Shown here: positions 9,051-17,472 of the stretch, piece after piece
Position numbering within the stretch: position 1 is the first letter of the stretch
How the letters are laid out: the number at the start of each line of letters is the position of its first letter
DNA from: Acidobacteriota bacterium
Lineage (GTDB): Bacteria > Acidobacteriota > Blastocatellia > Pyrinomonadales > Pyrinomonadaceae
Direction of reading: 5' to 3'
DNA length: 64,000 nucleotides
Assembly (NCBI GenBank): GCA_023389035.1
Contig: JAEWFC010000038.1
Location: 434,001-498,000, forward strand
Position numbers and translations under genes: made by a program
Notes under the pieces: model-generated
Told to the model about the DNA's origin: nothing
Databases searched by the model: none
What the model saw: the letters and a program-made list of their open reading frames with translations, nothing else

Positions 9051-9827
9051 TCAAACGACACGTACTTCGGAGCGAAGCTTCTCGACAAGCTCGGCAGCAC
9101 CGGCCTTTGCATCACCGTTACCAAGCAGCTGCGTCTGCTTGGTCTTCAGCGGCATATACACCTTTTGAACGGTTTGAGCTCCCGCAAAATCTTCGACCGA
9201 GATGGCGACGTCTCTGATCTCTTTCTTCTTCGCCGCCATGATGCCTTTCAGCGAAGCATAACGGATCTGTGAGATACCTGACTGGATCGTAAGCAGCGAC
9301 GGCAATTTGTAGGTGAACCACTGATACCAGCCGCTCTCGAGTTCGCGTTTGACCCGAAGCGTGTCGCCAAGGCTAGCTCGGTCCACCTCGATCACGATGG
9401 TCGCATGCGGAATTCCAAGCAGCTCGGCAAGCACAACACCCGTTTGGCCGTAGCTCGAGTCATCTGACTGCAGGCCGGTGAAGACAAGGTCCGCATTCTC
9501 ATCCTTGATCGCATCCGCAATAGCTTTCGCGATCTGGTACGGCGAGAGCTTATTCGAACCGTCCGCAACCACATGGATCGCACGGTCGGCACCGCGTGCA
9601 AGAGCGTCCTTGATCACCGTCTTAGCGGATTGCGGACCAAGCGAGCACACGATCACCTCGCCTTCGCCCTTTGCTTCTTTCAGACGTAAAGCTTCTTCAA
9701 GAGCGTAGCCGTCAGATTCGTTCGTCTGCTGAGCGACGTCCGACTCATTGATCCATTTCTCATCTGCCGCGATACGCAAAACCGCATCTTTGTTCGCGAC
9801 CTGTTTCATTAAAACGATGATCTTCAT
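9051..9827 (-). CDS. etfB: Electron transfer flavoprotein beta subunit
   Basis: 258 residues, normal for EtfB/FixA. Family features are MKIIVLMKQV at the N-terminus, YALEEALRLKEA, SLGPQSAKTVIKDALARGAD and ADLVFTGLQSDDSSYGQTG around the AMP-binding region, and RELESG(WY) near residue 170, the recognition-loop neighbourhood. It starts only nine bases after the fabF stop, so the ETF genes are probably co-transcribed with the fatty-acid synthesis genes. Confidence 0.95.
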   Translation of the reverse strand: MKIIVLMKQVANKDAVLRIAADEKWINESDVAQQTNESDGYALEEALRLKEAKGEGEVIVCSLGPQSAKTVIKDALARGADRAIHVVADGSNKLSPYQIAKAIADAIKDENADLVFTGLQSDDSSYGQTGVVLAELLGIPHATIVIEVDRASLGDTLRVKRELESGWYQWFTYKLPSLLTIQSGISQIRYASLKGIMAAKKKEIRDVAISVEDFAGAQTVQKVYMPLKTKQTQLLGNGDAKAGAAELVEKLRSEVRVV

Positions 9828-9836
9828 AAAACGTAG

Positions 9837-11081
9837 CTATTCTGAATAACGCTTGAAAATTAATGACGCGTTCGTTCCGCCGAAGCCGAAGCTGTTCGAT
9901 AGTGCGTACTCGACCGCAGCCTCACGTGCGACGTTAGGAACGTAGTCCAGGTCGCATTCCGGGTCCGGAAACTCGTAGTTTATCGTCGGCGGCAGTTTGT
10001 TCTCGTGGATCGCTTTGACCGAGAACACAGCCTCGATACCGCCGGCAGCTCCCAATGCGTGGCCGGTCATTGATTTGGTCGAGCTGACGGCAAGGCCGTT
10101 TTTCGCGTGCTCGCCAAAAACCTGCTTTATCGCGAGCGATTCAAATTTATCGTTGTACGGCGTTGAGGTGCCGTGTGCATTTACGTAACCGATCTGGTCC
10201 GGCGAGATACCTGCATCCTTGATCGCACGGTTCATTACGCGAATCGCTCCCGAACCGGTCTCGTCAGGCATGGTCACGTGGAAAGCGTCGCCGCTCATTC
10301 CGTATCCGACGATCTCGGCCAAAATATTAGCGCCGCGAGCTTTCGCGAATTCCAGTTCTTCGAGGATCAAAATTCCTGATCCTTCACCAATGACAAAACC
10401 GTCACGCTCCAGATCGAACGGCCTCGAGGCCCGTTTCGGATCGTCGTTGCGAGTCGAAAGGGCACGCATTGAGGCAAATCCCGCGACCGACATAGGCGTG
10501 ATGGCACTTTCGGCACCGCCGCAGATCATCGCATCGGCATCGCCGCGTTCGATCAGGCGAAAACTGTCGCCGATCGCATGTGCGCCTGCAGAACATGCCG
10601 TTGCCGTTGCCGAATTCGGCCCCTTGGCACCGTGACGGATCGAGACGTTCCCGGCAGCAAGATTGACGATCGCCGAAACAATAAAGAACGGCGAAACACG
10701 GTCCGGCCCGGAATTCAAAAGCTTCTCGTGCTCACGTTCGATCGCCCAGAAATCGCCGATGCCCGAACTGATGTAGGTCCCGACCATTTCCGCGTTGGAC
10801 TCATCCACAACGAGCCCGCTGTGCTTCATCGCTTCGTCAGCGGCGGCGATAGCGAAATGCGTAAAGGCACCCATTCGCCGTGCTTCCTTTTTGTCCAGGA
10901 AGCTCAGCGGGTCAAAATCCTTCACCTCGCAGGCGAACTTCACCGAAAACTTTTCGGTATCGAACCGTTTAATGTAATCGGCTCCGTTGGCGCCGGCCAT
11001 CAGGGCGTCCCATGTTGTCGGAACATCGTTCCCTATCGGCGTGACCAACCCAAGCCCGGTGACTACTACTCGACGTTTCAT
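9837..11081 (-). CDS. fabF: Beta-ketoacyl-ACP synthase II
   Basis: 414 residues, full length. It condenses malonyl-ACP with acyl-ACP in fatty-acid elongation. The catalytic triad is intact: Cys163 in TACSAGAHA (same number as in E. coli FabF), one His in NAHGTSTPYND and one in KSMTGHALGAAG. The C-terminal glycine-rich loop SFGFGGTNASL is also present. It lies 84 bases downstream of acpP, the classical acpP-fabF order. Confidence 0.97.
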   Translation of the reverse strand: MKRRVVVTGLGLVTPIGNDVPTTWDALMAGANGADYIKRFDTEKFSVKFACEVKDFDPLSFLDKKEARRMGAFTHFAIAAADEAMKHSGLVVDESNAEMVGTYISSGIGDFWAIEREHEKLLNSGPDRVSPFFIVSAIVNLAAGNVSIRHGAKGPNSATATACSAGAHAIGDSFRLIERGDADAMICGGAESAITPMSVAGFASMRALSTRNDDPKRASRPFDLERDGFVIGEGSGILILEELEFAKARGANILAEIVGYGMSGDAFHVTMPDETGSGAIRVMNRAIKDAGISPDQIGYVNAHGTSTPYNDKFESLAIKQVFGEHAKNGLAVSSTKSMTGHALGAAGGIEAVFSVKAIHENKLPPTINYEFPDPECDLDYVPNVAREAAVEYALSNSFGFGGTNASLIFKRYSE

Positions 11082-11165
11082 AATTCGTCCTTGATAAATG
11101 GAAAAGCCGTGAATCGCGACACCGCGATGGCGGACGCCGACAATTCACGACCTGCGATCTGCGAT

Positions 11166-11402
11166 CTACGCCTTATGCTGCTCGACGTACGCGTATGCAT
11201 CCCTGACGGCCTGGATCTTTTCTGCGTCTTCGTCCGGGATCTCGATATCGAATTCCTCTTCGAAACGCATCACGAGTTCGACCAGGTCGAGCGAGTCGGC
11301 ACCGAGGTCCTCGATAAAGCGTGCATTTTCCGTAACTTCAGCTTCGTCAACACCTAACTCATCTACGATGATCTGTTTGATCTTATCTTGAACTTCTGAC
11401 AT
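11166..11402 (-). CDS. acpP: Acyl carrier protein
   Basis: 78 residues, strongly acidic. The 4'-phosphopantetheine attachment site is Ser37 in GADSLDLVELVM. Helices II and III (FEEEFDIEIPDEDAEKI) match type II ACPs of fatty-acid synthesis. It lies between fabD (11-base gap upstream) and fabF. An upstream SD-like AAGGAGAA precedes the ATG at 11402. Confidence 0.97.
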   Translation of the reverse strand: MSEVQDKIKQIIVDELGVDEAEVTENARFIEDLGADSLDLVELVMRFEEEFDIEIPDEDAEKIQAVRDAYAYVEQHKA

Positions 11403-11413
11403 TAATGTTCTCC

Positions 11414-12349
11414 TTATAGCGTTTCCTTAGTATTTCTCAAACTCTCTTGATTCTCAACATTCAAACAACGAACGTCGCGGTCGATCTGTCTTATCAGCCC
11501 TGAAAGCACCTTGCCCGGGCCGGCCTCTACAAATGTCGTTACGCCTTCGGCTGTCATCATGCGTACACTTTCGAGCCATCGAACCGGAGACGATACCTGC
11601 TTTGTAAGCATCGCCGCCGTCTTACTTTCGTCCGAACTGACCGCCGCATCTACGTTGTGAACTATCGGGAATCGAAACTTTTTATAACTCAGCGTTTCCA
11701 GGTCAACAGCAAGCTTCTCCTGTGCCGGCATCATCAGTGCGCAATGGAACGGTGCTGATACGTTCAACTTGATCGCACGCTTGGCACCGCGTTCTTTCAG
11801 CAGCTCGCATGCCCGATCGACCGCGTTCGTGTCCCCTGCGATAACTATCTGGGTCGGCGAGTTGATGTTCGCCGGGCTGCAGACCTGGCCGTCGGCGGCG
11901 TCGCTGCACGCTTTTTCAACTGTTTCCAGATCAGCTCCGAGTATCGCAGCCATCGCACCGACGCCCACAGGAACAGCTTCCTGCATATATGTTCCGCGTT
12001 TCCGTACCGTCCGCACCGCATCTGCGAGCTTCAAGACACCAGCGGCAACCAATGCCGAATATTCGCCGAGACTATGGCCGGCAACGAGATCCGGCTCCGG
12101 AAACCCCTCTGCTTCCATCGCTCGAAACGCAGCGACGGAGGTTGTCAAAATAGCTGGCTGTGTATTGGCTGTCAGTTGAAGCTCAGTCTCATTACCCGAA
12201 AAACATAGCTCGGATAGCGAAAATCCCAACGCCTCATCGGCTTCTTCAAAGACCTCTCGGGCAGCCTGAAAGCTATCGAACAGGTCTTTGCCCATTCCGA
12301 CCGCCTGTGAACCTTGTCCAGGAAAAATAAACGCTGTACGATTCATCAC
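11414..12349 (-). CDS. fabD: Malonyl-CoA:ACP transacylase
   Basis: 311 residues. It transfers malonyl groups from CoA to ACP. The active-site nucleophile is Ser93 in GHSLGEYSALVAAG, the N-terminal oxyanion motif is FPGQGSQAVGMG (residues 9-20), and the catalytic His sits in SAPFHCALM (about residue 203). Two consecutive Met codons mark the start; either is possible. It follows the small lipoprotein gene by six bases and precedes acpP. Confidence 0.97.
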   Translation of the reverse strand: MMNRTAFIFPGQGSQAVGMGKDLFDSFQAAREVFEEADEALGFSLSELCFSGNETELQLTANTQPAILTTSVAAFRAMEAEGFPEPDLVAGHSLGEYSALVAAGVLKLADAVRTVRKRGTYMQEAVPVGVGAMAAILGADLETVEKACSDAADGQVCSPANINSPTQIVIAGDTNAVDRACELLKERGAKRAIKLNVSAPFHCALMMPAQEKLAVDLETLSYKKFRFPIVHNVDAAVSSDESKTAAMLTKQVSSPVRWLESVRMMTAEGVTTFVEAGPGKVLSGLIRQIDRDVRCLNVENQESLRNTKETL

Positions 12350-12355
12350 GTGCTA

Positions 12356-12865
12356 CTACTTCAATTCACCATCATCCATCGATAACGGCAGAATCGCCCC
12401 TCCATAGGTTCGCATCCGTCCTGAGAATTTGATTTTCTTATCCTTCGTGAGAACTATTGCTTTTCCTTTTTGATCTTCCTTTAGCTGCAAGCGAATATCG
12501 GAGGTTAGTGTGTCCGGTTCCATCTTTATGTTGACCGCCAATCCTCCGAAGTCTCCATCTGAGACGTCAACTACCTTCCCTTCCCATGTTACGGTCTTGC
12601 CTTCGAACGCCCACCACATGGCTTCTTTCTGCATGTCCGTTGAATTACTTCTCTTGCTGTAGACCCGACTGTAGTCCTTCCAGGTAATTTCCCGACCTTT
12701 GAAAGGATCGTCTACACTGTTTGTTGCCAAATTGTTATTGCCGGACGGGTCAACACTTGCTCGATCCACAGCATTTGATCGATCATCGACATTGGGACAC
12801 GCACAACCAATGACGATTAGCATTAGTATCGCGATACTTCCGATCAGAGTGTTTTGATTCTTCAT
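12356..12865 (-). CDS. Small predicted lipoprotein of unknown function inside the fab cluster
   Basis: 169 residues. The N-terminus is a lipoprotein signal: LIGSIAILMLIVIGC with Cys21 as the likely lipidated residue, followed by a Ser/Asn-rich spacer. The mature part is mixed alpha/beta and charged (EITWKDYSRVYSKRS, FEGKTVTWEGKVVDV, IKFSGRMRTYGG). The strand pattern with a V-x-G-K-V-V-D-V turn suggests a small OB-like beta barrel, which is only a guess. It sits between fabH and fabD, where other bacteria often have nothing or fabG. Base composition is more AT-rich than its neighbours, so it may be a later insertion. Confidence 0.7.
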   Translation of the reverse strand: MKNQNTLIGSIAILMLIVIGCACPNVDDRSNAVDRASVDPSGNNNLATNSVDDPFKGREITWKDYSRVYSKRSNSTDMQKEAMWWAFEGKTVTWEGKVVDVSDGDFGGLAVNIKMEPDTLTSDIRLQLKEDQKGKAIVLTKDKKIKFSGRMRTYGGAILPLSMDDGELK

Positions 12866-12891
12866 TGTGGGCCTTCGAACTACTAAAGAAT

Positions 12892-13878
12892 TTAAAACCG
12901 GAGAACGGTCGCACCCCAGGTAACGCCGCCACCGAACGCAGTCAGCAGCACCGTACTTCCCTCTTTAATGCGGCCGGACTCGATGCACTCGTCCATCGCG
13001 ATCGGTATCGAAGCCGATGACGTGTTTCCGTGCTGTGCAATATTCGAATAAACCTTTTCTTCCGGTACCCCGAGCCTCGATGCGACCGCGTCGGTGATCC
13101 GCTGATTCGCCTGATGCGGGATCACGATATCGACGTCGTCGACTGTCAGGCCTGCCTTTGCGAGCATTTCGGCTGAGATATCAGCCATTGAACGCACGGC
13201 CACCTTAAAGAGCTCGTTGCCCTTCATCTTAAAGAAGTGCTGTCCTTCGTCTATCGTCTTGTGGGTGGTTCCGAGTTTTGTGCCGCCGCCCGGAGCGTAA
13301 AGCTGCTCTTCATAACGGCCGTCAGAACGGATCTTTGTTGCGAGGATTCCCTTGCCTTCGGGGACCGGACCAAGCACGGCAGCACCTGCACCGTCGCCGA
13401 AAATTACGCACGTGCCGCGGTCGGTATAGTCCACGTATTTCGTAAGGACCTCGGCACCGATCACGAGGGCGTACTTGATCTGACCGGTTCGGATCATCGA
13501 TTCGACCATCGTCATCCCGTACAGAAATCCGGAACACGCGGCGAATACGTCCATACCGGCCGCATTCACAGCCCCAAGCTGGGCCTGGATCAATGCACCG
13601 GTCGAGGGCATTATCTGGTCCGGCGTGGTCGTAGCGCAGATGATGATCTCGATATCTTCAGGACGCAGCCCGGCACGCTCGATCGCCTGCTTTGCGGCAG
13701 CCGTACCGAATTGCGAAGTGTATTCGTTCTCAGCAGCCTTGTGCCGCTGCTTGATACCGGTTCGTGAGGTGATCCACTCATCGGACGTTTCCACGATCTT
13801 CTCCAGGTCGGCGTTGGTCAAAACCCCTTCCGGATAAGCGTGTCCCATTCCGAGAATGCCCGCGTTCAGCTGTGTCAT
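12892..13878 (-). CDS. fabH: Beta-ketoacyl-ACP synthase III
   Basis: 328 residues. It starts fatty-acid synthesis by condensing an acyl-CoA primer with malonyl-ACP. The catalytic triad is Cys115 (FAACSGFLYGM), His in IPHQANQRI and Asn in HGNTSSASIP. The N-terminal SDEWITSRTGIKQR motif is typical of FabH. It is 30 bases downstream of rpmF; plsX, usual between them, is missing. Confidence 0.97.
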   Translation of the reverse strand: MTQLNAGILGMGHAYPEGVLTNADLEKIVETSDEWITSRTGIKQRHKAAENEYTSQFGTAAAKQAIERAGLRPEDIEIIICATTTPDQIMPSTGALIQAQLGAVNAAGMDVFAACSGFLYGMTMVESMIRTGQIKYALVIGAEVLTKYVDYTDRGTCVIFGDGAGAAVLGPVPEGKGILATKIRSDGRYEEQLYAPGGGTKLGTTHKTIDEGQHFFKMKGNELFKVAVRSMADISAEMLAKAGLTVDDVDIVIPHQANQRITDAVASRLGVPEEKVYSNIAQHGNTSSASIPIAMDECIESGRIKEGSTVLLTAFGGGVTWGATVLRF

Positions 13879-13907
13879 CGCGTAAAGTTAGAAATGAAGA
13901 TCCCTAT

Positions 13908-14093
13908 CTACTCGCTATCTTTTACATCAATGATCTGGCGGCCTTTATACATTCCCGTTTTCGGGTCGATACGATGCGGCAATTTCGTCTCGCCGGTATC
14001 TTTGTCGACCAGATACTGCGGCGTATTGAGCGAATCATGAGCACGACGCTGTCGCGTTCGGGATTTGGAGTGTCTGCGTTTTGGATTTGGCAT
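13908..14093 (-). CDS. rpmF: 50S ribosomal protein L32, Cys-free form
   Basis: 61 residues from the ATG at 14093 (MPNPKRRHSKSRTRQRRAH), which has an AGAGGAA ribosome-binding site just upstream; the frame is open five codons further but those are not conserved. The N-terminal basic tail and the GETKLPHRID / GMYKGRQII core identify L32. The four Cys that bind zinc in many L32 proteins are replaced (DKDT and DPKT at the two knuckles), so this is a zinc-independent version. The order yceD-rpmF-fabH is a widespread arrangement. Confidence 0.93.
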   Translation of the reverse strand: MPNPKRRHSKSRTRQRRAHDSLNTPQYLVDKDTGETKLPHRIDPKTGMYKGRQIIDVKDSE

Positions 14094-14126
14094 TATTTCC
14101 TCTAACAAAATGGCCGCTAGCGGCCC

Positions 14127-14639
14127 TTATTTCAACGACCTGAGAGCTTCCCAACGGGGATCGATCTCATTGTCGTCACACTTACAATCTATCAGATTGC
14201 GGTCTGCACCGCATTTCGGGCAAAGCCCTTTACAATCAGGCCGGCAAAGCACCTTTTCGGGCAGTGCCAGCAATATCTGCTCGTGGACCAGGCGACCAAG
14301 ATCTATTCGGTCGTCCTCGACAATGTCCAGGTTAAGATCTTCGCCGGCGACCTCATGTTCGGCAGCGTCTGAAAAATGTTCCGGCGGCACAAAATCCGCT
14401 TCAAACTCGATCGGTTCGTCCCGCTTTACCGCCGCCAGACATCTGGTGCAATCGGCGGTTATTTCAACGTTGATCACGCCGTTCAGCCTTGTTCGGTCCG
14501 ACGCCTTTTCTACATGCAGCGAAAGCTCAGCCGGGCCGGTCAACTCGATCCCTTCAGTCTCGAGCTGGATCGACTCGGCCGGCAAGGTAAAGCTCAGATC
14601 CGCCGACCCCGTCGAAACGCTATTGAGATCGATAAACAT
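14127..14639 (-). CDS. DUF177 / YceD family protein
   Basis: About 170 residues from the ATG at 14639; a TTG two codons upstream is an alternative start. The C-terminal half holds the family signature with conserved Cys (CRPDCKGLCPKCGADRN, then CKCDDNEIDPRWEAL), and another CTRC pair lies near residue 66. YceD proteins are nearly always found before rpmF and have been linked to 23S rRNA or ribosome assembly; the exact activity is not settled. Here it is 33 bases upstream of rpmF. Confidence 0.9.
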   Translation of the reverse strand: MFIDLNSVSTGSADLSFTLPAESIQLETEGIELTGPAELSLHVEKASDRTRLNGVINVEITADCTRCLAAVKRDEPIEFEADFVPPEHFSDAAEHEVAGEDLNLDIVEDDRIDLGRLVHEQILLALPEKVLCRPDCKGLCPKCGADRNLIDCKCDDNEIDPRWEALRSLK

Positions 14640-14714
14640 TTTCAATTCTGCTGTTTCGACGTGAATTCATCGCCTAAAAGCAAATTTTTTATTATAACCG
14701 CTGTGAGATAGGTG

Positions 14715-15803
14715 TCAAACGATTTGGGCCCGCGAATCCTCGCATCCAACCGCTTCGTCAATGTTACTCAACCCCCGTTCGCGAAGCATCGCCTCGAGCC
14801 CGTCAAGCACATCGACCGCGAACCGTGGCCCGCCGTAAACAAACCCGGTGTACGCTTGGACGAGGCACGCACCTGCGGCGATCTTTTCAAACGCATCTGC
14901 AGCAGTAAAAATGCCGCCGACGCCGATGATCGGCATCTTTCCGCTTAATGCCCTATTTATCGTGCGAATAACGTTTGTGGAACGTTCCATTAACGGCCGC
15001 CCGCTGACGCCGCCGGCACCAAGCGAACCGACATCCGCCGTTCGAAGCCCGTCCCGGGAAATGGTCGTGTTCGTCGCGATGATGCCGTCGATCTGATGAG
15101 CGATGCACGATTCAGCCGCTGATATGATCTCAGGATCGGTGAGGTCGGGAGCTATCTTCACTAGGATCGGCTTTCTACCTAGTTCCCTATTTCGTTCCTG
15201 CAACGCTGACAGGAGGTGATCCAGATTTTCCCCTTTCTGCAGTTCCCGCAGATTCGGCGTGTTCGGCGAGGAAACGTTTACGGCAATGTAATCGGCGTGC
15301 GGGTGAACAAGATCAAAGGTCTTCAAATAATTCTCGACCGCGTCCTCGTTCCCGACGTCTTTGTTTTTTCCAATGTTTACACCTACGACGCATTTACGTT
15401 TAAGCTTTGCCAGCCGTGACGCTATCGCCTTCGCACCATCGTTATTGAAGCCAAGCCTGTTTATAAGCGCTTGATCCGCGGGCAGCCGAAAAAGCCGCGG
15501 CTTCGGGTTTCCCGGCTGCGGCTCATAGGTCACAGTGCCGACCTCGACGAACCCGAATCCGAGCTCGGCAAGCTCATTCACCACGATCGCATTCTTATCG
15601 AAACCCGCCGCGATTCCCAATGGATTACGGAATTCAAGCCCAAATCGACTAACTGCAAGAGACGGCCGTTCCTTCGTCGCGTCTGAGCCTGCAAACATCC
15701 CGCCTAGGCCGGATCGCAGGGCCGCAACGCCGCGTTCATGGGCGGTTTCCGCATCCATACGAAAGAGCGCGGGCCGGACAAGCTTTTCCCAGAAAAATGT
15801 CAT
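14715..15803 (-). CDS. pyrD: Dihydroorotate dehydrogenase (quinone), class 2
   Basis: 362 residues. It oxidises dihydroorotate to orotate and passes electrons to membrane quinone in pyrimidine synthesis. The extended N-terminal helices (FFWEKLVRPALFRMDAETAH) and the class 2 catalytic Ser in VNVSSPNTPNLRELQ show it is the membrane-associated quinone type. FMN-binding motifs include GIAAGFDKNA, GTVTYEPQPGNPKPRLFR and GVGGIFTAADA. It is divergent from pyrR with 100 bases between, and it could head the minus-strand yceD-fab run, though a 75-base gap follows. Confidence 0.95.
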   Translation of the reverse strand: MTFFWEKLVRPALFRMDAETAHERGVAALRSGLGGMFAGSDATKERPSLAVSRFGLEFRNPLGIAAGFDKNAIVVNELAELGFGFVEVGTVTYEPQPGNPKPRLFRLPADQALINRLGFNNDGAKAIASRLAKLKRKCVVGVNIGKNKDVGNEDAVENYLKTFDLVHPHADYIAVNVSSPNTPNLRELQKGENLDHLLSALQERNRELGRKPILVKIAPDLTDPEIISAAESCIAHQIDGIIATNTTISRDGLRTADVGSLGAGGVSGRPLMERSTNVIRTINRALSGKMPIIGVGGIFTAADAFEKIAAGACLVQAYTGFVYGGPRFAVDVLDGLEAMLRERGLSNIDEAVGCEDSRAQIV

Positions 15804-15903
15804 CGTTTCAAAAACTCCAATCTTAGTGTATCTGCCTTTGTTTCAGAAACTTCAGGCGGCGTTCTTTGCTGTTTACCAGGAGGTTTGTTACGATTTCCAA
15901 CGA

Positions 15904-16473
15904 ATGGCGGACGAATTAAAGCTGAAAGAAAAGTCCCGAATAATGGACAGCGATCGGATGCAGCGGGCACTGGCGCGGCTTGCCTCGGAGATCGTGGAAG
16001 ATAATCAAGGTGCGAAAGACCTTTATATAGTAGGGATTCGCCGCCGCGGGGTGCCGCTTGCCGAGCGCATCGCCGCAAAGATCGCCGAGATCGAGGGCGA
16101 AAAGCCGCTTTACGGCATTATCGACATCACTCTTTACCGCGACGACCTATCGACCGTGGGTGCAAATCCGATCGTAAATCGCACCGAGCTCGACACGGAT
16201 ATCGACGGCAAGAACATAATTCTTGTCGACGATGTTCTGTACACGGGCCGCACGATCCGGGCAGCTCTCGATCAATTGATGGATTTCGGTCGGCCCAAAA
16301 AGGTCCAGCTTGCCGTCCTGATCGACCGCGGCCGCGAACACCGCGAACTGCCGATCCAGGCCGATTTCGTCGGCAAGACAGTCCCTACGAAACAGTCCGA
16401 GATCATTAAGGTAATGCTCAAGGAATACGACGAAGAAGAAGCGGTCGGGATCTTCGAACGGCCGAACGATTAG
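15904..16473 (+). CDS. pyrR: Bifunctional pyr operon regulator / uracil phosphoribosyltransferase
   Basis: 189 residues from the ATG at 15904 (MADELKLKEKSRIMDSDRM). The frame is open far upstream, but that part is antisense to pyrD. The PRPP-binding loop IILVDDVLYTGRT is present (Asp109-Asp110 to Thr117), as are IVGIRRRGVPLAERIA and LIDRGREHRELPI. In other bacteria PyrR binds pyr mRNA when UMP is high and promotes attenuation; it also has weak UPRTase activity. It is first in the pyrR-pyrB-pyrC run, and a terminator-like hairpin immediately follows its stop. An AGGAGG at 15878-15883 is rather far (20 bases) from the ATG. Confidence 0.95.
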   Translation: MADELKLKEKSRIMDSDRMQRALARLASEIVEDNQGAKDLYIVGIRRRGVPLAERIAAKIAEIEGEKPLYGIIDITLYRDDLSTVGANPIVNRTELDTDIDGKNIILVDDVLYTGRTIRAALDQLMDFGRPKKVQLAVLIDRGREHRELPIQADFVGKTVPTKQSEIIKVMLKEYDEEEAVGIFERPND

Positions 16474-16479
16474 TATTTG

Positions 16480-16506
16480 AGCAAGGCTAAAGTCCTTGCT
16501 TTTTTT
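16480..16506 (+). terminator. Intrinsic terminator or attenuator between pyrR and pyrB
   Basis: A 7-bp stem, AGCAAGG (16480-16486) with CCTTGCT (16494-16500), has a 7-base loop and is followed at once by six T (16501-16506). It starts seven bases after the pyrR stop and lies 19 bases before the pyrB ATG. Readthrough is needed for pyrB, so it is a plausible regulated attenuator. No competing antiterminator stem was convincingly found by eye. Confidence 0.65.
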
Positions 16507-16524
16507 GTATACAAGACACGACAC

Positions 16525-17472
16525 ATGGAAAAACCTTTTCGACGAAGAGATCTGCTTGGGATACGTGATCTGTCGTCGGTTGAGATAAAAGGTATACTCG
16601 ATACCGCCGAGAACTTTCGTGAGGTGAACTCCCGCGAGATCAAAAAGGTCCCGACACTTCGGGGCAAGACCGTTATTAATCTATTCTTCGAAAACTCGAC
16701 CCGAACGCGCACATCATTTGAACTTGCAGCAAAGCGGCTTTCGGCGGACGCGGTGAATATCAGCGTCTCGTCGTCGAGCGTCAGCAAGGGCGAAACGCTG
16801 GTCGACACGGCGTTGAATCTCGACGCGATGGACCCGGACTGCATAGTCGTGCGTCACGGTTCGGCCGGCGTGCCGCATCAGCTCGCCAAGGTTTCGCGGG
16901 CCGCGATAGTGAACGCCGGCGATGGAGCAAATGAGCATCCGACGCAGGCATTGCTAGATGCGATGACGATCCGCGAGCACAAGAAACGCATCAACGGGCT
17001 GGAGGTCGCGATCGTCGGGGACATCCTTCACAGCCGCGTCGCCCGCTCAAACATTCATCTCCTGACAAAGCTCGGTGCAAAGGTGCGTGTCGCCGGCCCC
17101 GGAACGCTTGTGCCGAACGACTTCGCATCGCTCGTCGAAAGCGGGCTCGAGGTTTGTCCGCACGCCGAAGAAGCTATTGAGGGTGCCGATGTGGTGATGA
17201 TCCTTCGCATTCAACGCGAGCGGCAGGATTCTGCCTACTTCCCGACGCTGCGGGAATACGCAATTCACTATGGCCTGACGAACGAGCGACTCGACCTTGC
17301 GAAAAAGGACGCGATCGTTCTGCACCCCGGCCCAATGAACCGCGGCATCGAGATCGCATCCGACGTCGCCGACAGCTCGCGTTCGCTGATACTGGATCAG
17401 GTAAAATACGGCGTGGCGGTGCGAATGGCGGTTCTGTACTTATCTACCGGAGGAAGCATGGCAAATGGCTGA
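16525..17472 (+). CDS. pyrB: Aspartate carbamoyltransferase catalytic subunit
   Basis: 315 residues from the ATG at 16525 (MEKPFRRRDLLGIRDLSS). An upstream TTG at 16477 lies inside the terminator hairpin and is unlikely. The carbamoyl-phosphate site is ENSTRTRTSFE (Ser58-Thr61), with RHGSAGVPHQLA, DGANEHPTQALLDAM and the aspartate-side HPGPMNRGIE all intact. It catalyses the first committed step of pyrimidine synthesis. No pyrI regulatory subunit is present nearby. The last codons contain GGAGGA (17449-17454), which serves as ribosome-binding site for the overlapping next gene. Confidence 0.96.
   Translation: MEKPFRRRDLLGIRDLSSVEIKGILDTAENFREVNSREIKKVPTLRGKTVINLFFENSTRTRTSFELAAKRLSADAVNISVSSSSVSKGETLVDTALNLDAMDPDCIVVRHGSAGVPHQLAKVSRAAIVNAGDGANEHPTQALLDAMTIREHKKRINGLEVAIVGDILHSRVARSNIHLLTKLGAKVRVAGPGTLVPNDFASLVESGLEVCPHAEEAIEGADVVMILRIQRERQDSAYFPTLREYAIHYGLTNERLDLAKKDAIVLHPGPMNRGIEIASDVADSSRSLILDQVKYGVAVRMAVLYLSTGGSMANG

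Noticed and set aside
15535..15903. Upstream extension of the pyrR frame
   Set aside because: It is antisense to the conserved 5' part of pyrD; PyrR homology begins after the ATG at 15904.
15804..15903. PyrR-binding attenuator in the pyrD-pyrR gap
   Set aside because: CCAGGAGG at 15876-15883 looks vaguely like the PyrR loop, but no supporting stem or terminator follows before pyrR.
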